Shown: positions 25,391 to 34,112, numbered from the stretch's first letter. The stretch: DNA of 46,202 nt from Thiotrichaceae bacterium UBA4486 (GCA_002389045.1 DGNS01000014.1:1-46202); one strand, 5' to 3'. Program-made: numbers and translations. Notes: a model not told the origin generated them from the letters alone.

Positions 25391-25459
25391 CCGCCGGCCG
25401 GCGATGATAGTCAGAATGCCGCAAAGCCAATGCTGGACGCGTCATACTGTGGTGTGACA

Positions 25460-26317
25460 CTAGAAGGTGGGTGGGGTGTTTACCCATAGCAGCACAGTCG
25501 TTTCGTTGCCCGGGTTGCACCAGGCGTGGAGCCGGGTGCTTTTGAAATAGATACTGTCGCCACCACCCAGTACATGGTGCGAATGCCCATCCAGAATGAC
25601 CTCGAAGCTGCCGTAGAGGACGTGAATAAACTCCTCACCTTCGTGGCTGTAACTGCCGTCGCTCGCAGCACCAGGTGCCAGACACCATTTCTGGCAGTCC
25701 ATCATCAGATCACCCTTCGCCAGTTGTTCCACCTGGATATCCGGACCCAGCATGGGCAGCACCAGCGCTTCACCCGAGCGCACCACCTCTTCATGACCGC
25801 TGCTGACCTCGGCGGGGGCGGCGGTGGCGAGAATATCGGTAACAGTGGTCCCGTAGCACTGGGCCAGCTTGTGAAGGCTCGCTGCCGAAGCCCCGAGCGA
25901 GGTTCGTTCCAGGGTACTGATGAATGAGGGTGCCAGACCGGTTCGGACGGCGACTTCTCTCAGGCTCATCTCCGCGGCCTTGCGCAGACCGCGTAGCCTC
26001 GCCCCCACGGAAACGCCTTGATGCGGATCCCGGCTGCCGTTGGACTCAGCGTTATCGCAGCCGGCCGGTCCCGGCGCTTTGGAACGCATGGCGCGGATGG
26101 CGGCGAGACTCAGCCCCTGCACCGCCCGAAGCCGATGAATGTCCCGAATCCTGGTCAGATGCGCGTCGGTATAGCGACGCTGGCCGCTGGCTGTATACTC
26201 GGGCTGCAACAGTCCGTGCTGCTCCCATAACCTCAGTGTCGAGGTGCTCACACCTGACAGGGATGCCGCATCCGCTATTCGCATGCGGCGACCAACCTCA
26301 CCAGAAACCTGTTTCAT
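25460..26317 (-). CDS. Transcriptional regulator with MerR-type HTH, XRE-type HTH and cupin domains
   Basis: The 285-aa protein has three domains. Residues about 12-80 form a MerR-like winged helix (MRIADAASLSGVSTSTLRLW, GLLQPEYTASGQRRYTDAHL). Residues about 104-160 form an XRE/Cro HTH (LRGLRKAAEMSLREVAVRTG, LAPSFISTLER). Residues about 190-285 form a cupin (SYSHEGEEFIHVLYGSFEVI, YFKSTRLHAW). The XRE+cupin part resembles PuuR, the polyamine repressor; the extra MerR module is unusual. The cupin probably binds the effector. I prefer ATG 26317 over GTG 26320. It lies 69 bases before the FAD oxidoreductase on the same strand and is divergent from the aldehyde dehydrogenase, whose shared upstream region has inverted repeats. 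Confidence 0.88.
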   Translation of the reverse strand: MKQVSGEVGRRMRIADAASLSGVSTSTLRLWEQHGLLQPEYTASGQRRYTDAHLTRIRDIHRLRAVQGLSLAAIRAMRSKAPGPAGCDNAESNGSRDPHQGVSVGARLRGLRKAAEMSLREVAVRTGLAPSFISTLERTSLGASAASLHKLAQCYGTTVTDILATAAPAEVSSGHEEVVRSGEALVLPMLGPDIQVEQLAKGDLMMDCQKWCLAPGAASDGSYSHEGEEFIHVLYGSFEVILDGHSHHVLGGGDSIYFKSTRLHAWCNPGNETTVLLWVNTPPTF

Positions 26318-26320
26318 CAC

Positions 26321-26636
26321 GCCAGTAGTAAGGCCTCTTTAGAGCAGAAAGATAAATAAATTGTGCATGTTCTGTAAGAAATTACAAGAATAAAGAGAAT
26401 GATATGAATATCAATTCAATGTAAATGCTTACAACAGAATGTAATATATATTATTATAATACAGTAAGTTATAGTAATTAAAGTCGGTAAAATTATATGT
26501 GTAACCGCCTTGTAGAGACTGTATTCTTTACAGAACATATAAAAGAATAGTAGTGTAACTTCATCAGACGGTATTGGGCTAACCGTGGCCACAGGCCAGC
26601 GTGCGGGCCGAGACACAAACGCGAGGAGGAAAAATC
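26321..26636. promoter_or_regulatory. Divergent intergenic region with inverted-repeat operator candidates
   Basis: This AT-rich, gene-free stretch separates the regulator from the aldehyde dehydrogenase. ATGTTCTGTAAGAA at 26367-26380 faces its near-exact reverse complement TTCTTTACAGAACAT at 26524-26538, one near each gene. Between them, TTACAACAGAATGTAA near 26430 is a smaller dyad. Such paired sites fit control of both genes by the regulator, perhaps with looping. The last 55 bases before the dehydrogenase become GC-rich and contain its AGGAGG ribosome-binding site. Confidence 0.6.
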
Positions 26637-28151
26637 ATGGCAACACTGAAACAGTTTACCGAGCTGAGCGGGTCGCTCTACATCGATGGTGCCTACTGCA
26701 AAAGCGCGGCCAGCGACAGCTTCGAAGTTATCGATCCCGCCACCGAAGCGGTGATCGGCCATATCGCCGACGCCACCGACGCGGAGGTCGATACCGCCAT
26801 CGAACGGGCTAACCAGGCGCAACGCGCATGGAATCGCATCAATATGCTCAGCCGCGCCGAGCAGCTGCACGAGGTAGCGTCGAACATTCGTAAACTTCAA
26901 CCCCTGCTGGCCGAGGCCATGACCCGGGAAATGGGCAAACCGTACAAGGAAACAGCCGACGAGGTTCTCTGGTGCGCCTCCGCAATTGACTACTACGCGG
27001 AAACCGCTCGCAACAATCAGGGCAGGATCATGGGTTCCTCCGTTGACGGGCAGTTCCATTTTACCCTCAAGGAACCGTTGGGCGTGGTCGTCAGTATACA
27101 GCCGTTCAACTACCCGCTGTGTTTACTGTCGTGGCAGGCGGCGGCCGCCATGGCCACGGGCAACGCAGTAATCGTCAAGCCATCGGAACTGACATCCATC
27201 ACTACTCTGCTGTTCATGCAGGCCTTCGGCAATCTGCCTGACGGCCTGTTTCAGTGCATCACCGGCGGCGGCCGGGTCGGCGCCCGGCTTTGCGAGAGCC
27301 GCGATACCCATATGGTCGCCTTCACCGGCGGTATCGAGACCGGCAAGGCTGTCGCACGCGCCTGCGCCGAAAATTTCAAGCCCACGCTGATAGAGGCCTC
27401 AGGTAACGATCCCTTCATCGTCATGCCCTCAGCGCCGCTGGACCGGGCCGTTCGGGGCGCCACTTTTGCCGCCTACCTGAACTGCGGCCAGGTCTGCACA
27501 TCAGCCGAGCGCATCTACGTACATGACTCAATCTATGAAAGCTTTGTGGAACAACTTACTGCGGCGGCACGGTCACTGCGTATCGGAAATGGTCTGGACA
27601 AGGTCGATATCGGACCGATGGTCTCGCGGCGCGAACGGGAGCGCTTCGAGGGCGTGCTGGCGAATGCCGTCTCGGAGGGAGCGAAAATCATGACCGGCGG
27701 CAAGCGTCCGGAACATCTTCCCGGCGGCTGGTTCATGGAACCCACCGTGCTCGCCGAAGTAACACCTGATATGGCAATCCTGAACAACGAGAGTTTCGGC
27801 CCGGTCGCACCGGTATGCCGGGTAGCGGACCTGGATGAGGCCCTTGAACTTGCGAATCGTTCCAGCTACGGCCTTGGAGCGACCGTCTATACCACCGATA
27901 TGAACGAGACGATGCGGGCGATGCGGGAAATTGAAGCCGGGATGGTGTGGATAAACGCCCCGTTGCTGGACAACGATGCCGGCCCCTTTGGTGGCCGCAA
28001 GATGAGCGGTATGGGACGCGAACTGGGACCCGAGGGCCTGGAGACATTCCGCCAGAACAAGCTGGTCATGATCGATCCGGGTGCCAGCGCCCAGGACTTC
28101 TGGTGGTTCCCCTACGCGGACGAGGAGAGCTATCCGGTCGGCCGGAACTGA
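26637..28151 (+). CDS. NAD(P)-dependent aldehyde dehydrogenase
   Basis: The 504-aa member of the ALDH superfamily oxidises an aldehyde to the acid. The start is ATG 26637, seven bases after a strong AGGAGG; an open frame upstream is ignored. The cofactor region reads IQPFNYPLCLLSWQAA and VIVKPSELTS. The catalytic cysteine is C287 in NCGQVCTSAERI. The general-base glutamate is E253, in IEASGNDP where the family consensus is LELGGKNP. The substrate is unknown. Being divergent from a PuuB-like amine oxidase and PuuR-like regulator, it most likely handles the aldehyde made by that oxidase. Confidence 0.93.
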   Translation: MATLKQFTELSGSLYIDGAYCKSAASDSFEVIDPATEAVIGHIADATDAEVDTAIERANQAQRAWNRINMLSRAEQLHEVASNIRKLQPLLAEAMTREMGKPYKETADEVLWCASAIDYYAETARNNQGRIMGSSVDGQFHFTLKEPLGVVVSIQPFNYPLCLLSWQAAAAMATGNAVIVKPSELTSITTLLFMQAFGNLPDGLFQCITGGGRVGARLCESRDTHMVAFTGGIETGKAVARACAENFKPTLIEASGNDPFIVMPSAPLDRAVRGATFAAYLNCGQVCTSAERIYVHDSIYESFVEQLTAAARSLRIGNGLDKVDIGPMVSRRERERFEGVLANAVSEGAKIMTGGKRPEHLPGGWFMEPTVLAEVTPDMAILNNESFGPVAPVCRVADLDEALELANRSSYGLGATVYTTDMNETMRAMREIEAGMVWINAPLLDNDAGPFGGRKMSGMGRELGPEGLETFRQNKLVMIDPGASAQDFWWFPYADEESYPVGRN

Positions 28152-28212
28152 ACAGCAATTCAATACCCGCCACGGTCATAAACCAGTTGCCTGCCAATAC
28201 GACGCCCCTGCA

Positions 28213-29181
28213 TCAGCCACCGCAATCCGACATCTCGGCACCGTGCAGTTTCAGTGTCCCCACCAGATCGGTGACATTGGCAAAACCGTTTGCACGCAGG
28301 TAATCGGCAATGCCCTGATTGATCTCCTGCAGCAGCAGCGGTTCGTAAAACAACGCCGTACCAATACCGACCGCACTGGAACCGGCGATGATGAATTCGA
28401 TGGCGTCGCGGGCGTTGCAGATCCCGCCCTGGCCAATGATGGGGACATGGTGTTCACGCGCAACCTGGTGCACCTGGTGCACCTTGAGCAGGGCGATGGG
28501 CTTGATGGCCGGACCCGAGAGGCCGCCCTGGTTGTTACCGATAATGGGCTCACGCGTATCGATATCAATGGCCATACCCATGAGCGTATTGATCACGGCG
28601 AACGCATCGGTCCCGGCCTCGATGCAACGCCGGGCGTTCTCCGCGATGTCGGTCTGGTTGGGTGAAAGCTTGGTGATCAGCGGCTTGTCCGTGACCCGCC
28701 GGCAAACCGCGACAACGCGCGCCGACATGTCCGGATCGTTACCGAAGGCAACGCCGCCCTCCTTGACATTGGGACAGGAAATATTGATCTCCATGGCATC
28801 AATGGGCGAGTCATCAAAAATACGCGCGACTTCTTCGTATTCTTCCACCGTGGAGCCGGATATGTTGGCAATGAAACGGGTTTCGCTGAAATCCAGGTTC
28901 GGCAGGTATTCCTCCACCACCTTTCTCGCGCCGGGATTTTGCAATCCTATGGCGTTCAACATTCCCATATAAGTCTCGGCGATACGATGCGGCGGATTAC
29001 CCAGGCGCGGTTCCAGAGTGGTGCCCTTGAGACAAACAGCCCCGGCCTGTGTATTGGAAAAACCCTCGATCCGTGTATATTCCTCGCCAAAACCGACACA
29101 GCCTGATAACAGTACCAGCGGCGTGTCAAAGTGCAGTCCGCAAAAATCCTGCGATAATAATATTTTTAATTCATCCGTCAT
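28213..29181 (-). CDS. Dihydroorotate dehydrogenase, class 1 (PyrD 1B-like)
   Basis: The 322-aa FMN enzyme has the class 1 signature NISCPNVKEGG near residue 134, with the catalytic cysteine that class 1 uses instead of the class 2 serine. FMN-phosphate segments appear as GGICNARDAIEFIIAGSSAV near residue 252. It oxidises dihydroorotate in pyrimidine synthesis, or acts on a related substrate. Class 1B enzymes normally pair with PyrK, an iron-sulfur flavoprotein; none is visible here. Most gammaproteobacteria use membrane-bound class 2 PyrD, so this may be an additional or horizontally acquired enzyme. Its ATG lies five bases from the divergent trmL ATG. Dihydropyrimidine dehydrogenase-type activity is an alternative. 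Confidence 0.82.
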   Translation of the reverse strand: MTDELKILLSQDFCGLHFDTPLVLLSGCVGFGEEYTRIEGFSNTQAGAVCLKGTTLEPRLGNPPHRIAETYMGMLNAIGLQNPGARKVVEEYLPNLDFSETRFIANISGSTVEEYEEVARIFDDSPIDAMEINISCPNVKEGGVAFGNDPDMSARVVAVCRRVTDKPLITKLSPNQTDIAENARRCIEAGTDAFAVINTLMGMAIDIDTREPIIGNNQGGLSGPAIKPIALLKVHQVHQVAREHHVPIIGQGGICNARDAIEFIIAGSSAVGIGTALFYEPLLLQEINQGIADYLRANGFANVTDLVGTLKLHGAEMSDCGG

Positions 29182-29186
29182 AAGCC

Positions 29187-29669
29187 ATGTTCAATATTGT
29201 TTTGTACCAGCCCGAGATCCCCCCGAATACCGGCAATATTATACGCCTTTGCGCCAACACCGGCTGTTCTCTGCACCTTGTTCACCCGCTGGGTTTTTCG
29301 CTGGATGAAAAGAGCGTCCACCGGGCCGGCATGGATTACCGGGAACTGGCCAGCGTCTCTCAGCACAGGGATCTTCGTGCTTTCCACGAAGCGGTCAAAC
29401 CCGGTACTGTATACGCTGTGTCCACCCGCGGGGAACGCCGTTACAGTGACGTTCAATATCATGAACACGATACCTTCCTTTTTGGACCCGAAACCCGTGG
29501 ATTGCCGCAGAGTATGCTATCGGATTTCGACCGCGACCATATCCTGACCATACCCATGCTGCCATCAAGCCGCAGCCTGAACCTGGCCAATGCCGTTTCC
29601 GTGATCGTTTACGAAGCCTGGCGGCAGACGGATTTCGATCGTCTCACGGACAGTTATCGCACACCGTAG
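29187..29669 (+). CDS. trmL: tRNA (cytidine/uridine-34 2'-O)-methyltransferase
   Basis: The 160-aa SPOUT methyltransferase modifies the wobble ribose of two tRNA-Leu isoacceptors. The start MFNIVLYQPEIPPNTGNIIR is diagnostic. The trefoil-knot SAM site appears as LFGPETRGLP near residue 97 and IPMLPSSRSLNLANAVSV near residue 126. No ribosome-binding site is evident before the ATG, which is five bases from the start of the divergent dihydroorotate dehydrogenase gene. The 3' end overlaps the mshP stop region by 26 bases on the opposite strand. Confidence 0.95.
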   Translation: MFNIVLYQPEIPPNTGNIIRLCANTGCSLHLVHPLGFSLDEKSVHRAGMDYRELASVSQHRDLRAFHEAVKPGTVYAVSTRGERRYSDVQYHEHDTFLFGPETRGLPQSMLSDFDRDHILTIPMLPSSRSLNLANAVSVIVYEAWRQTDFDRLTDSYRTP

Positions 29670-30069
29670 CGCGCAGGGTGCGGCTGATGAAATCGGAGCT
29701 ACCGAAGGCGTTCATGGTAGCCCTGGAGGTCAGCGTATAAACATTGTAGGTCGTCGTCCCCTCCTCGAAACTCTGCACACTGCACTCGACGGACACAGTG
29801 TAATTGCTGAGTATCGCTGCACCCGGATTGAAACTGACCGTACCCGGCGAGCAGTCGAGACCGGCGGCAGCGGAGTGAATCGCGCGATGGATGGCCCATT
29901 CAAGTCCACTGGACGCCGCATTCATACCGCGCTGTCCGAGAATGGACAAGGTCGCAGTCTGTTGCTGGGTCTGACCGATGGTCAACATCACGGCGCCGAT
30001 ACTCGCCACGATCACGACCAGAAAGATGGCGGTGATCAGCGCGACGCCCTGTTGTCTGTTCCTGATCAT
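29644..30069 (-). CDS. mshP: MSHA minor pilin-like protein MshP (PilX-like)
   Basis: The 141-aa protein begins RQQGVALITAIFLVVIVASI, a prepilin-type N-terminus cleaved after Gly. It lacks the glutamate at +5, as is typical for PilX/MshP-type minor pilins. The C-terminus has two cysteine pairs, including CDNC. It is the last gene of the pilus operon. Its ATG overlaps the mshO stop (ATGA). No mshQ homologue follows; the convergent trmL overlaps its 3' end. Confidence 0.8.
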   Translation of the reverse strand: MIRNRQQGVALITAIFLVVIVASIGAVMLTIGQTQQQTATLSILGQRGMNAASSGLEWAIHRAIHSAAAGLDCSPGTVSFNPGAAILSNYTVSVECSVQSFEEGTTTYNVYTLTSRATMNAFGSSDFISRTLRATVCDNCP

Positions 30070-30962
30070 GGGACGTTCTGCACCCGGATCTGTTCCACCA
30101 TGCGGATGCTTTCGTTGTTACCTGAACTGGAATTGAACCGGCTGACGACCAGTTCAACTGTTAACACCGCGTTTCTGGAACCCGATCCCTGATCATAACG
30201 AAACACACAACTGTTGACATTTCCGGCCAGCAAACTGGAGGTGCCACCGGGCGCCAGCACCTGGCCGGCCGCGATGGAATAATCTTCTATACGCAGCAGG
30301 TTGCCCGTGGCTGAATTGCAATTGAAGGTGACCGGCATATCAACAATATGAAAGCGCTGGTTGGGAGAAGAAAACGGCAACGGGGCGGGGCGGACGAATT
30401 CCATCGGGGCAGTGGCGACGATACCGGCAATGTTGTCGCCGTTGTACGCATCCGCGCCGGAAAAACCCAGGTTATACACCACCAGGCAGTCCGTAGTGCC
30501 CGTCAGGCAATCGTTCAAACTGCCGGCGCCTGCCGTGATCCGGGCCAGATTCGGCAGGTTGCCCACGACATCGAAGGTATCGGAATTAGCCGTGAAATCC
30601 AGCGTATCGCCGGCGCCGACGCTGTCCGTTTGTTCGCGGTAACGGCTGCCATCCAGTGTGCGCAGAATTTCAACCGAACAGGAAGTACCCCCGGCGGCCA
30701 CACAGGCGGCCAGCGGTGGTGGTGTTGAAACACCGTCGGTAATCCGTACGCTGTTCGGCAAAGCCAACTGTACTTCACGGGACATGCGGCTCAAGGCCAG
30801 ATCCGCCTCATCGACCAGGGCCGCCCGGCGACTGAGATCAATAAAACCCTGGATGGGTGCGGTAATGTTACGCCCGGCCAACAGGGCCACGATGCCGGTG
30901 AGAGTGATGACCACCACCAGTTCAATCAGCGTAAAGCCGGTTTTTTCAGTCCACCCGTGCAT
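30066..30962 (-). CDS. mshO: MSHA minor pilin-like protein MshO
   Basis: The 298-aa protein has a class III prepilin signal, KTGFTLIELVVVITLTGIVA, with a single hydrophobic helix and the +5 glutamate, followed by a large beta-rich domain. Length and position (between mshD and mshP) match MshO of Vibrio-type MSHA operons. It is probably a tip or priming pseudopilin. The ATG directly abuts the mshD stop, and its own stop overlaps the mshP start. Confidence 0.82.
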   Translation of the reverse strand: MHGWTEKTGFTLIELVVVITLTGIVALLAGRNITAPIQGFIDLSRRAALVDEADLALSRMSREVQLALPNSVRITDGVSTPPPLAACVAAGGTSCSVEILRTLDGSRYREQTDSVGAGDTLDFTANSDTFDVVGNLPNLARITAGAGSLNDCLTGTTDCLVVYNLGFSGADAYNGDNIAGIVATAPMEFVRPAPLPFSSPNQRFHIVDMPVTFNCNSATGNLLRIEDYSIAAGQVLAPGGTSSLLAGNVNSCVFRYDQGSGSRNAVLTVELVVSRFNSSSGNNESIRMVEQIRVQNVP

Positions 30963-31538
30963 CTATAAATTACTCCGGTAACCGGAGACGATGACATCGC
31001 TTTGCATGGCCGGATGGGAAACAGTGATGGTGATCAGCACAACCTCGCCGCTGGTACCGGTCAGGGTGTTGCCCGGTGTACCGATGGTCGCACCGTTATC
31101 GTCGGTGATATTGACGTTGATAGTGTACTGGTTCAGGCCGGTGACCGGATTGTCGTTCTGATCGCGTGCTCCGCTGTCGGACAGATTGTCATAATCACAG
31201 ACATCATCATAGACCGGGCGGGTCTCCGTGGCCCAGCCACTGCCCATACCCTTGCATACGGCACACGCCGATGAACTGCAATTCACGGGACAAACCGTAT
31301 CATTGGGTGGTGCGCCATCATGATCCCAGTCCGGATCGCAGAACTGTTTCTGCTGGATCTCCTCCATATAGGCGTCGGCAATGGAATTGGCCTGTTCAAT
31401 CAGCAGGGGATCGCCGCTGCGTCGCGTTGTATCGCTGCTCAGTAAAAGCACACCGGCAATCGCCAGGGAGACAATGACGATCGCAGTCACCAGTTCGATC
31501 AGCGTTGCACCACGGCACGTTTTCAGGGATCGGATCAT
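30963..31538 (-). CDS. mshD: MSHA minor pilin-like protein MshD
   Basis: The 191-aa prepilin starts MIRSLKTCRGATLIELVTAI, with cleavage after the glycine. The head domain is cysteine-rich (FCDPDWDHDG, CPVNCSSSACAVCKG), suggesting disulfides or a calcium/metal loop, and ends in an immunoglobulin-like strand region. The ATG overlaps the mshC stop (ATGA). The order C-D-O-P matches known MSHA operons. Confidence 0.82.
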   Translation of the reverse strand: MIRSLKTCRGATLIELVTAIVIVSLAIAGVLLLSSDTTRRSGDPLLIEQANSIADAYMEEIQQKQFCDPDWDHDGAPPNDTVCPVNCSSSACAVCKGMGSGWATETRPVYDDVCDYDNLSDSGARDQNDNPVTGLNQYTINVNITDDNGATIGTPGNTLTGTSGEVVLITITVSHPAMQSDVIVSGYRSNL

Positions 31539-32035
31539 TGAATGTAACCTGTTAATGGATGGACCTGAATGGTGCGCGAGCCAATAGTCACATCCAGATC
31601 GGCGGCATTGGTGATCAAGGGTGGTGGAGAAGCCGCACTGATCTGCCGCGGCTGGCCTATATTGTCAAAATAAAAATCCAGTGCTGTCACTGAAACCGTA
31701 TCCGGCGCCGTGGCCGAAAATGCGGTTCCGTCCGGTTGCTGGATATCCGCCGAGGCAGCCGTGTGATTGGCCGGCACACAACTTCCCCAGCGCTGGATAT
31801 TGTAGCTTCCGGGTGTACCCGCCGTGAAACGCACCCGGGTGTCACAACCGGAGGCAATCGAGACTTTCTGGGCAAAGCGTATCGCGGCCAATGACTGTTC
31901 ATAAAAGCCGCGTTCGTCGTAGGTGCTGACCCCGAAAAAACGCGGCAGGGCGAAAAACGCCAGGATCCCCGCAATGAGAATAACCACGACCAGTTCAATC
32001 AGTGTGAATCCGCGTTCAGAGTGACAGTGAATCAT
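31535..32035 (-). CDS. mshC: MSHA minor pilin-like protein MshC
   Basis: The 166-aa prepilin starts MIHCHSERGFTLIELVVVIL, with the canonical G/F cleavage site, and resembles GspH-type pseudopilins in its FGVSTYDERGFYEQSLAAIR segment. It is the first of four tightly coupled minor-pilin genes (C, D, O, P), about 70 bases after the ligase-like gene. Minor pilins of this set are thought to prime pilus assembly. Confidence 0.82.
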   Translation of the reverse strand: MIHCHSERGFTLIELVVVILIAGILAFFALPRFFGVSTYDERGFYEQSLAAIRFAQKVSIASGCDTRVRFTAGTPGSYNIQRWGSCVPANHTAASADIQQPDGTAFSATAPDTVSVTALDFYFDNIGQPRQISAASPPPLITNAADLDVTIGSRTIQVHPLTGYIQ

Positions 32036-32107
32036 GACTGTGCAGATCTATCATTTCCGATACTATTATAAACGTTTCGCACTGATAATTTGTTCACTGT
32101 TCAGCAA

Positions 32108-34048
32108 TCATTCGTTATCCCGCCATCGCTTGCGCAGGGCGGCCAGCTTTTTTTCAAGTGTTGCGGCTTGTTTTTCCATACCGTTAAACTTTCGCAGTCG
32201 TACAACTTCCAGCAGGTAGTTTTCCATTTCAGCATTATCGGGTAGCGGATAGGCCAGTCCCTGTTCGAGGACGGCCTGTGCCTGCGGGAGATCACCTCCG
32301 TCTGCCAGTATTCCGGCCAGCGCCAGCCTGGCTTCAAAATGTCTTCGGTCTTTTGCCAACGCCGTCAACAATGCCTGAATTGCTGTCTTCTGCCATTCGG
32401 CGGACAGGGTTTCCCTGAACTCCAGCAGGTAAAGACCATAGACATACGGTACCTGGGCCAGCCACGGGTTCATAGTCTCCGCCGCCTGCAGGTGTTCCAG
32501 TCCCCAGTTCAGGAGATTTCTGTAATCGCTGCCGGATTTATCCGCCAGCGAGCGGGCTACCGAGAGATTAACGAGGGCGCGGGCTATCTGGATATTTTCG
32601 GTATTGAACCACCGCGCCGCCCGAATGAAACGGTAATCCGCCGCGATAATGTCGTTATCGCGATATAAAGCCCGCCCTTTCTCGTAATAATGATTCATGA
32701 CCATGGTGCTGGCAAACGCCAGGATGGGCAGCAGCAGCAGGCCGCCGGTAACGAGGCAGAACAGTCTTTTATTCACCCGCTGAGGGAGTACATATCGGGA
32801 CAGTTCGACGCTTTCATCCAGCGTCATGAAGCGACCTATGCACAGGGCCATCAACAACAGCATGACCGGGATATAAAAATTATAGCTGAACAGGCTATAC
32901 ACCGATGTTGCCAGCAATACCGCGAGCATGGCCGCGGCTTCTGCCCGGTTCTGTTGGCGACTTCTGAAAAAACGCACTGCCCTGACCAGGAAATAAATGA
33001 TGAATCCCGCACATAACACGATTCCCGGGTAACCGAATTCAACCAGGAACTGCAGAAAATCATTATGCACGTATTGCCCGGCGCTGGTGTCCTGCGTGGA
33101 ACGGTAGGCGGGATAACGCATATGAAAACTGCCGTAACCGCTGCCATACCACGGCGTATTCCTGAACATCTCCAGTGCCGAGTTCCAGATGAGGAAACGC
33201 TCGGCCACCGATCCCGGGGGTTCACGATCAACCGTCCCGGAGATTGAATCATCCTGGATATGCAGCATTTCCTCGCCCAGTTCCATAAACCGGGCGCCTG
33301 TATTCCATTCATTAGCCACGCCGCTGGCGGCAAAAGCGATAACGATAGACAACAATAGGGGTAATACTGTTCTGCGTTGATTCCCCGTAATCAGAACACC
33401 TGATAACAGGATCAAGCCCGCCAGGTTGCCCAGCAGGGCGCCACGCCCGGCAATACTGAACAGGGTGAAATAGATGAGTATCAGCCCGGCATAAAGACAT
33501 CTTTTCTGAAATTGACTGACACTGTCATTGCCCGCCACCAGCAGGGACATCGCCATGAACGCTGCAACATTCAGAAACGCAGCATTGGTGTTCTGTTGTA
33601 CAAAAAATGCCGTGGGTTCAACGCGAAAAACAAACATCTGCACCAGCGAATACACGCATATCACCATGGCCATGAGTAGTAGTGTGATTGCCAGCGGCCG
33701 CCAGCGGTTGTGCCTGTCCAGAAAATTCATGACTACCAGGTACCAGAGCGGCAGGCCAAGAAAATGAAAAAAACCGTTCAGGCCGTTATAGCCGACCGGA
33801 TTAACCAGGGAACTGACCGCGAGATAAAACACCGTGATCAGGAGCAACATCGCAAATGACCGGTGATAGCGGATGCCTGTGCCATGGTTGACGATCAACA
33901 GGCTGCCAAACAGCGACAGTTGCAATATTTGCAGTATCGCCATCGACTCCGTGCTGAAACCCTGCACGATGACAGCGATGACAATGATTGCAATCGTCAA
34001 AACAGACAACAATCTGTCAGTTATAAGTTGAGTACCTGACTGATTCAT
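32108..34048 (-). CDS. Wzy_C / O-antigen ligase-like membrane protein, candidate pilin glycosyltransferase
   Basis: The 646-aa protein has about 12 hydrophobic helices in its first 430 residues. A large extracytoplasmic loop contains NTPWYGSGYGSFHMRYP and YVHNDFLQFLVEFGYPGI, the Wzy_C pattern of O-antigen ligases and of PglL/TfpO pilin oligosaccharyltransferases. About 190 C-terminal residues look like TPR repeats (for example ALAGILADGGDLPQAQAVLE). Its position between the major pilin gene mshA and the minor pilins suggests it transfers a lipid-linked glycan onto the pilin; WaaL-type lipopolysaccharide ligation is the alternative. It lies downstream of the mshA terminator, so it depends on readthrough or its own promoter. 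Confidence 0.8.
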   Translation of the reverse strand: MNQSGTQLITDRLLSVLTIAIIVIAVIVQGFSTESMAILQILQLSLFGSLLIVNHGTGIRYHRSFAMLLLITVFYLAVSSLVNPVGYNGLNGFFHFLGLPLWYLVVMNFLDRHNRWRPLAITLLLMAMVICVYSLVQMFVFRVEPTAFFVQQNTNAAFLNVAAFMAMSLLVAGNDSVSQFQKRCLYAGLILIYFTLFSIAGRGALLGNLAGLILLSGVLITGNQRRTVLPLLLSIVIAFAASGVANEWNTGARFMELGEEMLHIQDDSISGTVDREPPGSVAERFLIWNSALEMFRNTPWYGSGYGSFHMRYPAYRSTQDTSAGQYVHNDFLQFLVEFGYPGIVLCAGFIIYFLVRAVRFFRSRQQNRAEAAAMLAVLLATSVYSLFSYNFYIPVMLLLMALCIGRFMTLDESVELSRYVLPQRVNKRLFCLVTGGLLLLPILAFASTMVMNHYYEKGRALYRDNDIIAADYRFIRAARWFNTENIQIARALVNLSVARSLADKSGSDYRNLLNWGLEHLQAAETMNPWLAQVPYVYGLYLLEFRETLSAEWQKTAIQALLTALAKDRRHFEARLALAGILADGGDLPQAQAVLEQGLAYPLPDNAEMENYLLEVVRLRKFNGMEKQAATLEKKLAALRKRWRDNE

Positions 34049-34061
34049 TAATGTTCAGGAT

Positions 34062-34090
34062 AAAAAAACGGCAGCTAACCAGCTGCCGTT
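34062..34090 (-). terminator. Rho-independent terminator after mshA
   Basis: On the minus strand a perfect ten-base stem AACGGCAGCT / AGCTGCCGTT with a four-base loop runs into seven consecutive T residues. It begins 23 bases after the mshA stop. It would give a short, abundant mshA message and lower expression of the ligase and minor pilins. Confidence 0.92.
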
Positions 34091-34112
34091 CTTTACTGTT
34101 GTGATTACAAAA

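Noticed and set aside
25440..25462. Possible terminator GTCATAC/GTGTGAC between the oxidoreductase and regulator genes
   Set aside because: The stem is short with a wobble pair and is not followed by a T run on either strand.
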